Source: an uncultured Alphaproteobacteria bacterium (GTDB lineage Bacteria; Pseudomonadota; Alphaproteobacteria; RF32; CAG-239). From it: a DNA stretch of 64,000 nt. The notes under the pieces were generated by a model. That model saw only the letters and a program-made list of their open reading frames with translations, was not told the origin of the DNA and did not search any database. Positions 7,704 to 17,164 of the stretch are shown here, piece after piece. Made by a program: the position numbers and the translations under genes. The stretch is taken from contig CALXTL010000011.1 of NCBI GenBank assembly GCA_944391445.1, positions 1 through 64,000 of the forward strand. The letters run 5' to 3'. Position 1 is the stretch's first letter. Each line of letters starts with the position of its first letter.

Positions 7704-10320
7704 ACCAGACAAGCTTTTGCAGTCATGTTTGGTTAAACTGGGTTTTTCACTGACCGGATTGACCACTTTGATTATTTTATTTTTTCTCTATCCGGAATAT
7801 TATCTGTACCTGGTGGCAGCCTGCGCAGTCTGCGCCAGCTATTGCCTGCTGTTAACAATCAAAACGCTGGATGCCGGTGAAGCCGCCATCAGTTACGGCG
7901 GCTTTGCCAACGAGGTTCTCCGCAGTGATTTCAAAGCCCGTCGGATTGAAAACGACAAAAGCGAAGCCGTCATTGAAAATGATCCCGCCAAAGATCTGCT
8001 CAAGCAAAGTTCTGTATTGCGTTTTCTGGATAAATATCTGGCTGAAGGCCCGACGCACAAAAACGCGCTCAATCGGTTGAAAACCGCACGTAAAAATCTT
8101 TGTGCCGAAAAAGTTATCTTGGCCTTACGGCTTCGTCCTGAAAATGAGCAGACTTTTAACGATATTGAATGGTACGAAGTTTCGTTGCGACCGATTTATC
8201 TGAAAAAACCGCAAATTTTCGAGGGAGCTTTTTCTATTCGGAAGATTCGCAAAGAAACCTACTTTTACTGGGCGCTGGACAATATCACGGCACGCAAAAA
8301 CATGGAACATATTTTTACCGAAGAATGCGCTCAGCTTCATGATTTTTTGGATGACATGCCGATCGGGCTGTATAAAGTCGACAAAAATTACCGGATTGAA
8401 TACGCTAACAGGAGATTTGCCGAGTTTCTTGGGATCGACGAAACCGAACTGGTCGGACGCAAGCTGGACGAATTCCTGGCGCCCAATTCTTTGTTCCCTG
8501 AAAAAAAGGATTTCTGGCAGGGACAATTACACTTTCTAAATAAGCGCAATAAAATCTGCGATGCTTATATTTTCCAGTCAAATTTCCGCGAAGAAGAAAA
8601 AATAAAAATGCGCGGCGCCGTTATCAGCCGCCTGCCAGACCACAACCATCTTGAAAATGCTCTTGAACACGCCGCCGACCAAATCAACTGGCTGTTCAAT
8701 AATTCTCCTGTTGGTATTTTGTTCATCGATGACAATGTCCGGATCACCAATATTAATGCCATAGCGGCAAAATTTTTCGATCCGGCGGTACATCTCAAAG
8801 GCACCGATTTATTTTCATTGCTCTCGGCAGCCGAAAGTGAAAAACTTCAAAAAACCTGTACCCGGCTTGCGGAAAATCCGTCACTTTCTCTCAGCCTGGA
8901 TCTGCACCTCAACGCAGCAAGACCGGATCTGATCACCACCAGCTACATCAGCAGCATGCACCGGTTTCATGCTGCCCGCGGCGAAAATGCGCTTGGCTTT
9001 GTCCTTTACCTGATTGACGCCACCAAACAACGCTCTTTGGAACAACAGTTTGCGCAGGCGCAAAAAATGCAGGCCGTTGGGCAATTGGCCGGCGGCGTAG
9101 CCCACGACTTCAACAACCTGCTCACCGCCATGATCGGTTTCACCGATTTACTTTTGCAGCGCCACGGCGTTGGTGATCCGTCTTTTGCAGATCTCATCCA
9201 GATCAAACAAAATGCCAACCGGGCAGCCAGTCTGGTCCGTCAACTGCTGGCCTTCTCACGCAAACAGCCGCTTCAGCCCAAGCTGATAGACATCACCGAC
9301 AGCTTTGCTGAACTCTCACACATGCTCAAACGCATTCTTGGTGAAAAAATCACGCTGCAGATTCGCCATCAGTCAGATCTTGGCTACGTCAAGGTTGACC
9401 CAGTCCAGTTATCACAGGTCATCATCAATCTGGCTGTCAATGCCAAAGATGCCATGAACGGTGCCGGCAAACTGTTTATTTCCACGCGCACATATCTTCT
9501 CAAAGAACCGTTTCAGTTTGGCGATGACACAGTCAAACCGGGAGAATTTGTCGTTATAGATGTCAAAGACAGTGGCTGCGGTATTCCGCCTGAAAACATG
9601 AGCCGCATTTTTGACCCCTTCTTTTCCACCAAAGAAAACGTTGTCGGCTCAGGGACTGGACTGGGACTGGCTATGGTTTACGGTATTGTCCGTCAAACCG
9701 AAGGCTATATCACCGTTGACAGCACTGTCGGCGTTGGCACTACTTTCTCCGTCTATTTGCCGCGCTTTGAAGAAAAACCGCAAGAAGAAGAGCAAAACGA
9801 CAAAGAAGTCGTAACCAACAAAGCCGGACAAACAATTTTGCGCGTACAAGAAAAAATTTCGACACCGCTGAATATCAACCAAAAAATTATCATGGGAATG
9901 AATGTTTCCAACGCTATTGATCGTTCGCATGCCGCATCCGGCAAAGATAATCGGAAGATTCGTATTCTTTTTGTTGAAGACGAAGATTCTGTTCGCAGTT
10001 TTGCGGTACGCGCGCTCAAAAAGAAAGGTTACGACGTCATTGGCTGCAATTCGGGAGAAAACGCTCTTGATCAACTGGAAAAAGACACGGATTTTGATTT
10101 ATTGATCACCGATATGGTCATGCCGGGCATCAGCGGCGCCGAGCTGACCAAAATTGTCAAACAGCGTCTCAAAAACATCAAAGTCATCCTGGCCTCGGGC
10201 TATTCCGAAGAAATCGTCCGCCAGCAGCTTGACAATTTTGATGATTTCGATTTTATTACTAAACCATACAGCCTCGGCGATCTGACAGCCAAGGTTTTTA
10301 AGGTAACCAAAGACAACTGA
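7675..10320 (+). CDS. cckA: CckA-like hybrid histidine kinase/phosphatase
   Basis: This 881-residue membrane-bound hybrid kinase has two N-terminal transmembrane helices (about 20-65), PAS-like regions (about 215-330 and 335-455), a HisKA domain with H477 in GGVAHDFNNLL, an HATPase domain (DSGCGIPPENM, GTGLGLAMVYG) and a C-terminal receiver domain with phospho-acceptor D813 (LLITDMVMPG). The H-box and domain order match CckA, which phosphorylates CtrA and CpdR through ChpT. It is longer than Caulobacter CckA (about 690), with an extra PAS-like region. The start within flhB (29-bp overlap) is uncertain. Its place after flhB links it to flagellar genes. Confidence 0.88.
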   Translation: MLCSSKINNRPDKLLQSCLVKLGFSLTGLTTLIILFFLYPEYYLYLVAACAVCASYCLLLTIKTLDAGEAAISYGGFANEVLRSDFKARRIENDKSEAVIENDPAKDLLKQSSVLRFLDKYLAEGPTHKNALNRLKTARKNLCAEKVILALRLRPENEQTFNDIEWYEVSLRPIYLKKPQIFEGAFSIRKIRKETYFYWALDNITARKNMEHIFTEECAQLHDFLDDMPIGLYKVDKNYRIEYANRRFAEFLGIDETELVGRKLDEFLAPNSLFPEKKDFWQGQLHFLNKRNKICDAYIFQSNFREEEKIKMRGAVISRLPDHNHLENALEHAADQINWLFNNSPVGILFIDDNVRITNINAIAAKFFDPAVHLKGTDLFSLLSAAESEKLQKTCTRLAENPSLSLSLDLHLNAARPDLITTSYISSMHRFHAARGENALGFVLYLIDATKQRSLEQQFAQAQKMQAVGQLAGGVAHDFNNLLTAMIGFTDLLLQRHGVGDPSFADLIQIKQNANRAASLVRQLLAFSRKQPLQPKLIDITDSFAELSHMLKRILGEKITLQIRHQSDLGYVKVDPVQLSQVIINLAVNAKDAMNGAGKLFISTRTYLLKEPFQFGDDTVKPGEFVVIDVKDSGCGIPPENMSRIFDPFFSTKENVVGSGTGLGLAMVYGIVRQTEGYITVDSTVGVGTTFSVYLPRFEEKPQEEEQNDKEVVTNKAGQTILRVQEKISTPLNINQKIIMGMNVSNAIDRSHAASGKDNRKIRILFVEDEDSVRSFAVRALKKKGYDVIGCNSGENALDQLEKDTDFDLLITDMVMPGISGAELTKIVKQRLKNIKVILASGYSEEIVRQQLDNFDDFDFITKPYSLGDLTAKVFKVTKDN

Positions 10321-10321
10321 C

Positions 10322-11053
10322 ATGATGCGCCACCCTTCAACATCTCGGCAATTTGCTCTGGACTTTCCGCACCGCGAAAGCCTCGGCCGCGAAGACTTTC
10401 TTGTTGCCGATTGCAACGCCGAAGCCGTCGCGCTGATTGATCGCTGGCCGGACTGGCCTTATTTTGGCATTTGCATATACGGCCCCGAAGGCTGTGGCAA
10501 AACACATCTGGCCAATGTTTTTGCCACCAATGTCGCCCGGCTGACGAGCCATCCCTACAAAGTACCCAACCTTCGCGCCGAACAGCTTAATCTGGAACAA
10601 GTACGCAAAATTTTTAAAGAGCATAACTGCCTGATTATTGAGAACTTACAAAATCTGAAAAATCAAGAAGCCTTGTTTCATATCTATAATCTCTACCGCG
10701 ATGAAGGCGGCAACATCCTCTTTACATCAGACACAGCCCCGGCAAGACTCCCTTTATCCCTGCCCGATCTGCGGTCTCGGCTTAACATTCTGCCGGCCAT
10801 AGAAATCAAAACGCCAGATGACAACTTGTTATCGGCGCTTCTGATCAAATTATTTGATGACAGACAGATTCTCCCCTCGCCAGAAGTTATCTCCTACATG
10901 TTGGCCAATATGCAGCGTTCTTTTTCTTATGCGCGCCGGCTGGTGGAAGAAATTGACAATATCTCACTTGAACGCAAACATGCCGTCACCGTTTCCATTG
11001 TCAAAGAAGCAATTATTTCGCTGGCCTCGCCCACTCAAGGCAACCTGTTTTAA
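10322..11053 (+). CDS. hdaA: DnaA-related regulatory protein HdaA (Hda)
   Basis: This 243-residue AAA+ protein resembles DnaA domains III without the C-terminal helix-turn-helix. It has an N-terminal clamp-binding-type sequence (RQFALDFPHRES, residues 9-20), Walker A GPEGCGKTHLA (54-64), the Walker B-like strand CLIIENLQN, and sensor/arginine-finger region LPDLRSRLN. HdaA couples with the beta clamp to stimulate hydrolysis of DnaA-ATP after initiation. It begins 1 bp after the kinase stop. An alternative start is the next codon (ATGATG). Convergent ftsZ follows, separated by a hairpin terminator. Confidence 0.88.
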   Translation: MMRHPSTSRQFALDFPHRESLGREDFLVADCNAEAVALIDRWPDWPYFGICIYGPEGCGKTHLANVFATNVARLTSHPYKVPNLRAEQLNLEQVRKIFKEHNCLIIENLQNLKNQEALFHIYNLYRDEGGNILFTSDTAPARLPLSLPDLRSRLNILPAIEIKTPDDNLLSALLIKLFDDRQILPSPEVISYMLANMQRSFSYARRLVEEIDNISLERKHAVTVSIVKEAIISLASPTQGNLF

Positions 11054-11091
11054 TCTGCAGTATATTTCCGGCATAAAACCTTTCACAAAAA

Positions 11092-11118
11092 ACCGCCGTT
11101 CTCCATTGTAACGGCGGT
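11092..11118 (-). terminator. Terminator between convergent hdaA and ftsZ
   Basis: A 9-bp stem ACCGCCGTT (11092-11100) / AACGGCGGT (11110-11118) with a 9-nt loop is followed on the minus strand by a T run (A tract 11087-11092). It best serves the ftsZ operon and may also stop hdaA transcripts. Confidence 0.8.
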
Positions 11119-11147
11119 AAATAAATCTTGGTTTACAACTTAATAAT

Positions 11148-12845
11148 TTACTTTCTGCGCAGGAAGGAAGGAATCTCCAAATTCAGCCTGTCCTCCTGGC
11201 CAAAGCCCTCATCAGAAAAGCTCGGGGAAACAGGTTCTTGTTTGCGTTCGGCCTCTTTCTGCTTTTTCTGATTTCTTTTAGCAATGGAAAAACCTGTCAC
11301 CCGCTCAATAAATGTCGGGGTTCGGGCATGTTTTTCTTCTTCGCTGACAATCAGTTCTTCAACCTCCTCCTGCTTACGGACGGAAGTTTTCAAAGGATTG
11401 TGTTCAGGGAATAATTCCGGCTCTTCTTCAACCATACGGATAGAAGTTTTGGCCTTAAATGCATTTTCATTTGAGGATATGGCGTTGTTAAGCATTTCTT
11501 CTTCGCTCATACCGTCAGGTTTGTTAATAATAGCCTTAAACAAAGAAGAAGCATTCGGCAGTTCTTCCATGACGCTGGACTTATCCAGAGAATCAAAATC
11601 GTCAAACTTCACTCCCGGAGCGGTTTCCTGCGTCACAGCCACACTGACCACTTCTTCATCATCGGCGTCTTCCTTCAAGACAGACGTCGTCGCCTTGTCA
11701 ATAACTTCGCTAAGCTGTCCGGGCGAAAGTTCGCTCGGTGCCGGCGCATAGTTCTCCAAATTTTCCTGCTGATGAACTTTTGGAGCCGAAGGCGCGGCTT
11801 CCGCCTTCGTAAATTCTTCATTGGCATACGCCGGTATGGCAACCGGCTTGGCGGCCGAAACTTTAACCGGTTTGGCTTCATCAATCCCGGTGGCCACAAT
11901 TGAAACACGGATTTTTCCGCCAAGAGATTCATCAAAACTCGAGCCGAAAATGATATTGGCCTCTTCGTCAACTTCTTCCTTAATCCGATTAGCGGCATCA
12001 TCAATTTCAAACAATTTCACATCGCTGCCGCCGGTGATATTAATCAACACTCCTTTGGCTCCGTGCATGGAACAATCATCCAATAACGGATTGGCCAGAG
12101 CCTGTTCAGCGGCTTTAACGGCACGATCCTCACCCTCGGCCTCGCCTGTTCCCATGATGGCTTTGCCTTTGTCTTCCATAATGGCTTTAATGTCGGCAAA
12201 ATCAAGATTGATCAAACCGGGCATCATCATCAGATCGGTAATGGAACGCACCCCGGCATACAACACATTGTCAGCCATCACAAAAGCATCAACCAGGGTC
12301 GTGTTTTTATCCGCGATTCGGAATAGATTCTGGTTAGGAATGACAATGATACTGTCGACTTCTTTGGTAAAATTTTCCAAAGCGGCTTCGGCAGTTTGAT
12401 AACGCTTTTTGCCTTCAAACTGAAAAGGTTTGGTCACAACACCAACCGTCAGAATCCCTTTTTCTTTGGCAATTTTGGCCACAACCGGCGCAGCACCGGA
12501 CCCCGTGCCACCGCCCATACCCGCCGTAATAAACACCATATTTGCGCCTTCCAGCTCGCGCTCAATTTCTTCACGCGCTTCTTCCGCGGCCATTTTTCCG
12601 ACTTCCGGCCGGGCTCCGGCGCCAAGGCCTTTGGTTGTTTGCATGCCGAGCTGAATTTTGCGGCTGGATTTGGAATTTTCCAAAGCTTGGGCATCGGTAT
12701 TGGCCACAATAAAATCAACACCCTCCAGATTCTGCGCAATCATATTATTGACCGCATTGCCGCCGCCGCCGCCGACCCCGATAACGGAAATCCGCGGTTT
12801 CAATTGCATCATATTCTTCTCAGGCACAGCTAGCTTGATGGACAT
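11148..12845 (-). CDS. ftsZ: Cell division GTPase FtsZ
   Basis: This 565-residue tubulin homologue polymerises into the Z-ring. From the chosen ATG, the nucleotide loop [13 protein letters not shown] is at about 23-35, the tubulin signature GGGTGSG at 111-117, and the T7 loop [11 protein letters not shown] at about 215. After the GTPase core comes a long charged linker (about 330-550), then the conserved C-terminal peptide [12 protein letters not shown] that binds FtsA and other partners. An in-frame TTG six codons upstream overlaps the Shine-Dalgarno GGAG, so the ATG at 12845 is the better start. Long linkers are usual in Alphaproteobacteria. ftsA lies 101 bp upstream. Confidence 0.97.
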   Translation of the reverse strand: MSIKLAVPEKNMMQLKPRISVIGVGGGGGNAVNNMIAQNLEGVDFIVANTDAQALENSKSSRKIQLGMQTTKGLGAGARPEVGKMAAEEAREEIERELEGANMVFITAGMGGGTGSGAAPVVAKIAKEKGILTVGVVTKPFQFEGKKRYQTAEAALENFTKEVDSIIVIPNQNLFRIADKNTTLVDAFVMADNVLYAGVRSITDLMMMPGLINLDFADIKAIMEDKGKAIMGTGEAEGEDRAVKAAEQALANPLLDDCSMHGAKGVLINITGGSDVKLFEIDDAANRIKEEVDEEANIIFGSSFDESLGGKIRVSIVATGIDEAKPVKVSAAKPVAIPAYANEEFTKAEAAPSAPKVHQQENLENYAPAPSELSPGQLSEVIDKATTSVLKEDADDEEVVSVAVTQETAPGVKFDDFDSLDKSSVMEELPNASSLFKAIINKPDGMSEEEMLNNAISSNENAFKAKTSIRMVEEEPELFPEHNPLKTSVRKQEEVEELIVSEEEKHARTPTFIERVTGFSIAKRNQKKQKEAERKQEPVSPSFSDEGFGQEDRLNLEIPSFLRRK

Positions 12846-12946
12846 CGTATTTCTTACTCCCAAATCCGTGTTTTACTTACCTATCAAGATAAGGCAAAAT
12901 ACATTAAGTTTTGGTTACCAAGAAAAATTTTTTTGAAATTTATTTT

Positions 12947-14206
12947 TTATGAAAACAAAATTTTCAGCCAGGAAGCAATCTGCGTGCCCAGACCATTGCC
13001 GGCACCGACCGGTTTGTTGACGATTTTTCGAGGCTTGCGCTCCGGCGAGTTAAGAACAAACAACAGCATCCCGATACAGGTAGAAAAAGCCGGCCCGTAG
13101 AGTTCGTCAGGCAGATTCAAAATATTTTTCGGACGCCCCAGGCGCACTTGTTTATCAAGCACCATTGAAGCAATTTCGCGCACACCCGGCAATTGGGAAG
13201 CGCCGCCGGTCAAAACCACCCGATGCGATGAAATATGGTGTAACCCCGCCTCGGACAGCTTACGATTCACCATTTCAAAAGTTTCTTCAATGCGTGGTGT
13301 AATAATACTGATCAGATCTGCCCGCGGGATTTGTTTAATACTGCTGTCGTCTTCTTCGCCGACCGGATAAACATTGATGGTTTCCAGATTGTCCTGACTG
13401 GTCAGAAACGCGCAGCCGTGCAAAGTTTTAAGTCTTTCCGCATGGGAGAAAGAGGTTGTCAAACCATAGGCAATATCATTGGTTACATTATTTCCGCCCA
13501 CCGGAATGGCGCCAAAATAAATCGGATAACCGTGCTTAAAACTGGCGATAGACGTCGTGCCGCCGCCCATATCGACAATGGTGGCGCCAAGCTCACGCTC
13601 GTCATCGACTAAACAAGATAATCCTGAAGCATAGGAAGAAAATGTCTTACCCTCAATACCAAGATGTGCATTTTCAATAACTGTGGCCACATTGCGGTAG
13701 GTAATATCGGGCACCAGCCCCAGCAAAATGTCTACAGATAAAGTCTCGCCAAAAATATTGCGCGGATCTTTTATCTCTTCACCGCCATCCAAACGATAAT
13801 TGGTCGACAGGCAATGTATCAGTTCGCAACCTTCGACATTGATTTTGTGAATTCCTTTTTCAACAACCTTAATAAGATCATTTTCATTAACCGGACGGTT
13901 CTTATTCAGCGTAATTGACGATTCTCTGATAACACTTTTGATTTTCTCACCGGAAATATTGACAATCACGCGTTCAATCCGCTCATTAGCCATCTGCTCG
14001 GCTGTTTCCACGGCATTACAGACAGACAAAGTCGCCTGATTAATATCAGTAATAACGCCGTTTTTAATACCTTTAGACGCATTATAACCATACCCGACAA
14101 TATTGATTTTACGGTCTCTGCCCATTTTGGCAATAACACAGCATACCTTGGAAGACCCGATATCCAGGGCGGCAATGGTTGTTGCTCTGTTAAACGAATG
14201 CGACAC
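12947..14206 (-). CDS. ftsA: Cell division actin homologue FtsA
   Basis: This 419-residue ATPase of the actin superfamily tethers FtsZ to the membrane. Landmarks are the phosphate 1 loop AALDIGSSKVCCVIAK (about 13-28), the phosphate 2 loop ATIVDMGGGTTSIASF, and the adenosine motif VVLTGGASQLPGV. The C-terminus ends in a short amphipathic stretch (ASWLKILFS) suited to membrane binding. It lies 16 bp after ftsQ in the usual ftsQAZ order. Confidence 0.97.
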   Translation of the reverse strand: MSHSFNRATTIAALDIGSSKVCCVIAKMGRDRKINIVGYGYNASKGIKNGVITDINQATLSVCNAVETAEQMANERIERVIVNISGEKIKSVIRESSITLNKNRPVNENDLIKVVEKGIHKINVEGCELIHCLSTNYRLDGGEEIKDPRNIFGETLSVDILLGLVPDITYRNVATVIENAHLGIEGKTFSSYASGLSCLVDDERELGATIVDMGGGTTSIASFKHGYPIYFGAIPVGGNNVTNDIAYGLTTSFSHAERLKTLHGCAFLTSQDNLETINVYPVGEEDDSSIKQIPRADLISIITPRIEETFEMVNRKLSEAGLHHISSHRVVLTGGASQLPGVREIASMVLDKQVRLGRPKNILNLPDELYGPAFSTCIGMLLFVLNSPERKPRKIVNKPVGAGNGLGTQIASWLKILFS

Positions 14207-14222
14207 GGCAGCTCCTTATGCA

Positions 14223-15119
14223 TCAAATATTCTGTTCTGCCGCCGGTTTGCCAGATAAAGGCGCCTTGTCGCGGCTGGTTTTGCGGATTTTTACCACAAT
14301 CTTATGCGGTAATCTTAAATCGATGATGGTTAATTTACGTTTAAAAATCCCTTTGGTTTCATTCAGTTTCAATAATTTTTTCCAGGCAGCGCGAATATTT
14401 TCTTCCGGAAGCTTGACGGTGATGCCTTCGCGTATATCATTCAAAATCAGATTCCAACGCCGTCCGGAAATGAAGTTTGCTACTTTAACATGGCTAAGAT
14501 AATCATATTTGTCATCGGCCAGCGCCTCCATCAATTTTGTAAAATTTTCCGGCGCACCCGCACCGACAATCAGCAAAATCGGCTCGCTCACATGATATTC
14601 CGCCTCAATCACTTTGCCGTCTGCATCCAGTGGATAAAACTTTTCATTAATTTGCCAAATGGCACGAACTTCTTTTTCCTGCATATCAATATGTAGCACA
14701 TTTGGGAAAAAGCTTTTGCGTACGGATACTTGTTTAACCCAGGGCAATTGCTCCAATTTTTGCTTCAAATCATAAACATCTATTTTCAAAATATTGTCGC
14801 CGCGTTTCAACTGAAGCAGACGATTAATTTCTTCCAGCGACGTTTTTTCTCGCCCGGAAACGACAATATCATCCAAAACAAACCCCTGAGCAGCCGCCCA
14901 TTCATAAAGTTCATTTTGCCAAAAAGCAATTTTTTTGTTGACCAAATCATTTTTCAGGGTCAACACCACACCTGCCCAAAAAACAATAAACAACAATACC
15001 GCCACACTGCCAAGCAAACGCCAGGGCCATTCTCTTTCCAAACGTAAAATATTGTTGCCGTTGTCGGAAGTTTTATTTTTGGTGCTTTCCCCGGCCGTAT
15101 TTTGTTTTTCTTTTGCCAT
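14223..15119 (-). CDS. ftsQ: Cell division protein FtsQ
   Basis: This 298-residue bitopic protein has a charged cytoplasmic N-terminus (1-33), one transmembrane helix (about 34-52), a POTRA-type domain (about 78-150, with the conserved LPWVKQVSVRKSFPN-like strand) and a FtsQ/DivIB beta domain. It links early and late divisome proteins in the periplasm. The start directly abuts the murB stop, so the two are translationally coupled. Confidence 0.93.
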   Translation of the reverse strand: MAKEKQNTAGESTKNKTSDNGNNILRLEREWPWRLLGSVAVLLFIVFWAGVVLTLKNDLVNKKIAFWQNELYEWAAAQGFVLDDIVVSGREKTSLEEINRLLQLKRGDNILKIDVYDLKQKLEQLPWVKQVSVRKSFFPNVLHIDMQEKEVRAIWQINEKFYPLDADGKVIEAEYHVSEPILLIVGAGAPENFTKLMEALADDKYDYLSHVKVANFISGRRWNLILNDIREGITVKLPEENIRAAWKKLLKLNETKGIFKRKLTIIDLRLPHKIVVKIRKTSRDKAPLSGKPAAEQNI

Positions 15120-16043
15120 TTATTTATGAATACCCAGCCGTTTAACTTCCCATTCCAGCGTAATTGAGGTATGCTCTTTGACTCTTTGCACGATTGTTTC
15201 TCCAAGTGTCTCCAGATCGTGAGCCGTCGCCTTCCCCGTATTAACCAAAAAATTGCAATGTTTTTCCGAAACTTTTGCCCCGTTAACATGTAAATTGGCG
15301 CAGCCGGATTTCTTGATTAATTCCCAAGCACGCAGACCTTCCGGATTCTTAAAAGTTGACCCGGCCGTCCGCACATTGCAGGGCTGCGATTTTTCGCGAT
15401 ATGCTTTTTGCTCAGCCATAATCTGCCTGGTTTTCTCAGGATCCTGAGGCTCGGTGCGCAATGTCAGCGAAGTAATAATCCAATCATCAGGAAAACAGCT
15501 GCTGCGATAACCAAGCGTCAATTCCTCCGCCGGAACTTCGCGCAATTCTCCTTCGCCGTTGACAATACTGACCTTGACCAAAACATCTTTTGTCTCTTTG
15601 CCAAAGCAGCCGGCATTGGTTTTGATTGAACCGCCGAGATGCCCGGGAATTGAGACCAGAAACTCCAGTCCGCCCAATTTATTGTCCAACATTATTTTTT
15701 TCAAATCGGCATTATTCATTCCCGCGCCGCAAGTGATATAACCATCGCCAATTTCACAGCGCCGATAATATTTACCGTCCAGCTTAATCACCACCCCGGG
15801 CACGCCGCCGTCGCGCACCAGCAAATTTGACCCCCCGCCGATAACACAGATCGGCAGATTATAAGGTTTTGTTTGCATAAACCATTTCAAATCTTCATCA
15901 TCTTCAGGGTAGAACATCACTTCCGCCGGACCGCCGACCCCAAACCAGGTATGCCGGGATAAAGGTTCATTGCACAAATAACGCCCGCGAACTTCAGGCA
16001 GCAGTCCGACCAAATCGTTTTTTTTATGTCCCAAGCCAAACAT
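15120..16043 (-). CDS. murB: UDP-N-acetylenolpyruvoylglucosamine reductase MurB
   Basis: This 307-residue FAD enzyme reduces UDP-GlcNAc-enolpyruvate to UDP-MurNAc in the cytoplasm. The FAD-binding segment VIGGGSNLLVRDGGVPGVVI is at about 67-86, the active-site loop with RSSCF near 180, and the proton-donor serine in AGSTFKNP at about 225-235. Its length is typical of the shorter (type II) MurB. It lies between murG and ftsQ; murC, which normally precedes murB, is absent. Confidence 0.96.
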   Translation of the reverse strand: MFGLGHKKNDLVGLLPEVRGRYLCNEPLSRHTWFGVGGPAEVMFYPEDDEDLKWFMQTKPYNLPICVIGGGSNLLVRDGGVPGVVIKLDGKYYRRCEIGDGYITCGAGMNNADLKKIMLDNKLGGLEFLVSIPGHLGGSIKTNAGCFGKETKDVLVKVSIVNGEGELREVPAEELTLGYRSSCFPDDWIITSLTLRTEPQDPEKTRQIMAEQKAYREKSQPCNVRTAGSTFKNPEGLRAWELIKKSGCANLHVNGAKVSEKHCNFLVNTGKATAHDLETLGETIVQRVKEHTSITLEWEVKRLGIHK

Positions 16044-16054
16044 AACCTTTCTCC

Positions 16055-17164
16055 CTATGCTCTGATCAGTTCTTTCTCAATTGCGTTTGCAAAACGACCG
16101 GCCGCATCTTTAATTCCGGCTTTAGCGGCACAGGCAGCCATTTTCTGCAAACGGGGTTCGTCTGCGAATAGTTTTTCAAGTGTTTGTTGAAGTTTTTGCG
16201 GCGTAAAATCTTTCTGCTCAATCATTTCAGCGCCGCCTGCCTCAACCAAATCCGTCGTATTAAACATCTGATGATTATCCGCCGCCGTCGGCAACGGTAC
16301 CAAAATCGAAGGAACACCAACCACGGCAATTTCCGAAACAGACGACGCTCCCGACCGGGAAATAACCAAATGCGAAGAAGCATACAACATTGGCATATCT
16401 TCAAAAAAGTGCCGCACCGTCACACCGCACCCCGAATTTTTATAAGCTTTTTCAATTTGTTCTTCTTCACCCTTGCGGCACTGCTGAAAGATTTTTATTT
16501 TTTTCCGCAAATTTTCCGGCAGGGTGGCAATAGCCTGCGGCACCACTTCACCGAAAATCTTGGCTCCCTGACTGCCGCCCAGCACCAGGAGTTGTATCGG
16601 ATCATGCGGGCCAAGCGACGGATAAACGCGGCCGGCCTCGGCCACGATACTTGCACGTACAGGCATCCCGCACAAAACGCTTTTAACACCTTCCGGCACA
16701 CGACGTACATGGCGAAAACTCTGCGCGACCAAAGCCGCGTATCGGCATAAATAGCGGTTCGTCCGGCTCATCACTGAATTTTGCTCATGCAAAACCAAAT
16801 CCGTCCCGAGCAAAAGTGCAGCCATCGATGCCGGAAAAGAGGCATACCCGCCGAAACCGACCACGCACACCGGTCTATAACGCAACAAAATCAACACCGC
16901 CTGTGCAATACCGACGCAGGTTTTAAGCAGACTTTTGCATTTAAATAAAACCGACTTTCCGACCACGCCGCCGGACCAAACCGCCTTATTGGGAATCTCG
17001 CCGAGCTTTCCTTTATAATTATCCTTGCCGCGCCCGTCGGTGATTAGCATCAGGTTATACCCGCGGCGTTCAAGTTCTTCGGCCAAAGCTTCCGCCGGAT
17101 ACACATGTCCGCCGGTACCGCCGGCCGTCAGGATAATCAACGGTCTTTTGTCAGTAGTCTTCAT
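16055..17164 (-). CDS. murG: UDP-GlcNAc:lipid I transferase MurG
   Basis: This 369-residue GT28 glycosyltransferase makes lipid II at the inner face of the membrane. The lipid-binding loop LTAGGTGGHVYPA (about 11-23) and the second glycine-rich loop LVLGGSQGAKIF are present, and the donor site lies near SRSGASSVSE. The ATG at 17164 was chosen because a GGAGG Shine-Dalgarno sits just upstream and the N-terminus then matches the family; upstream in-frame sequence reads through ftsW in another frame. It overlaps the ftsW end by 14 bp. Confidence 0.96.
   Translation of the reverse strand: MKTTDKRPLIILTAGGTGGHVYPAEALAEELERRGYNLMLITDGRGKDNYKGKLGEIPNKAVWSGGVVGKSVLFKCKSLLKTCVGIAQAVLILLRYRPVCVVGFGGYASFPASMAALLLGTDLVLHEQNSVMSRTNRYLCRYAALVAQSFRHVRRVPEGVKSVLCGMPVRASIVAEAGRVYPSLGPHDPIQLLVLGGSQGAKIFGEVVPQAIATLPENLRKKIKIFQQCRKGEEEQIEKAYKNSGCGVTVRHFFEDMPMLYASSHLVISRSGASSVSEIAVVGVPSILVPLPTAADNHQMFNTTDLVEAGGAEMIEQKDFTPQKLQQTLEKLFADEPRLQKMAACAAKAGIKDAAGRFANAIEKELIRA

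Noticed and set aside
6783..7766. 327-residue open frame on the minus strand opposite flhB
   Set aside because: It is antisense to a well-supported flhB, has a His/Phe/Gln-rich composition typical of antisense frames in this genome, and has no recognised motif.
12845..12863. TTG start of ftsZ six codons upstream
   Set aside because: It overlaps the Shine-Dalgarno GGAG that serves the ATG at 12845.
12846..12946. GANTC or CtrA sites in the ftsA-ftsZ gap as in Caulobacter
   Set aside because: No GANTC and no properly spaced TTAA pair was found in this gap.
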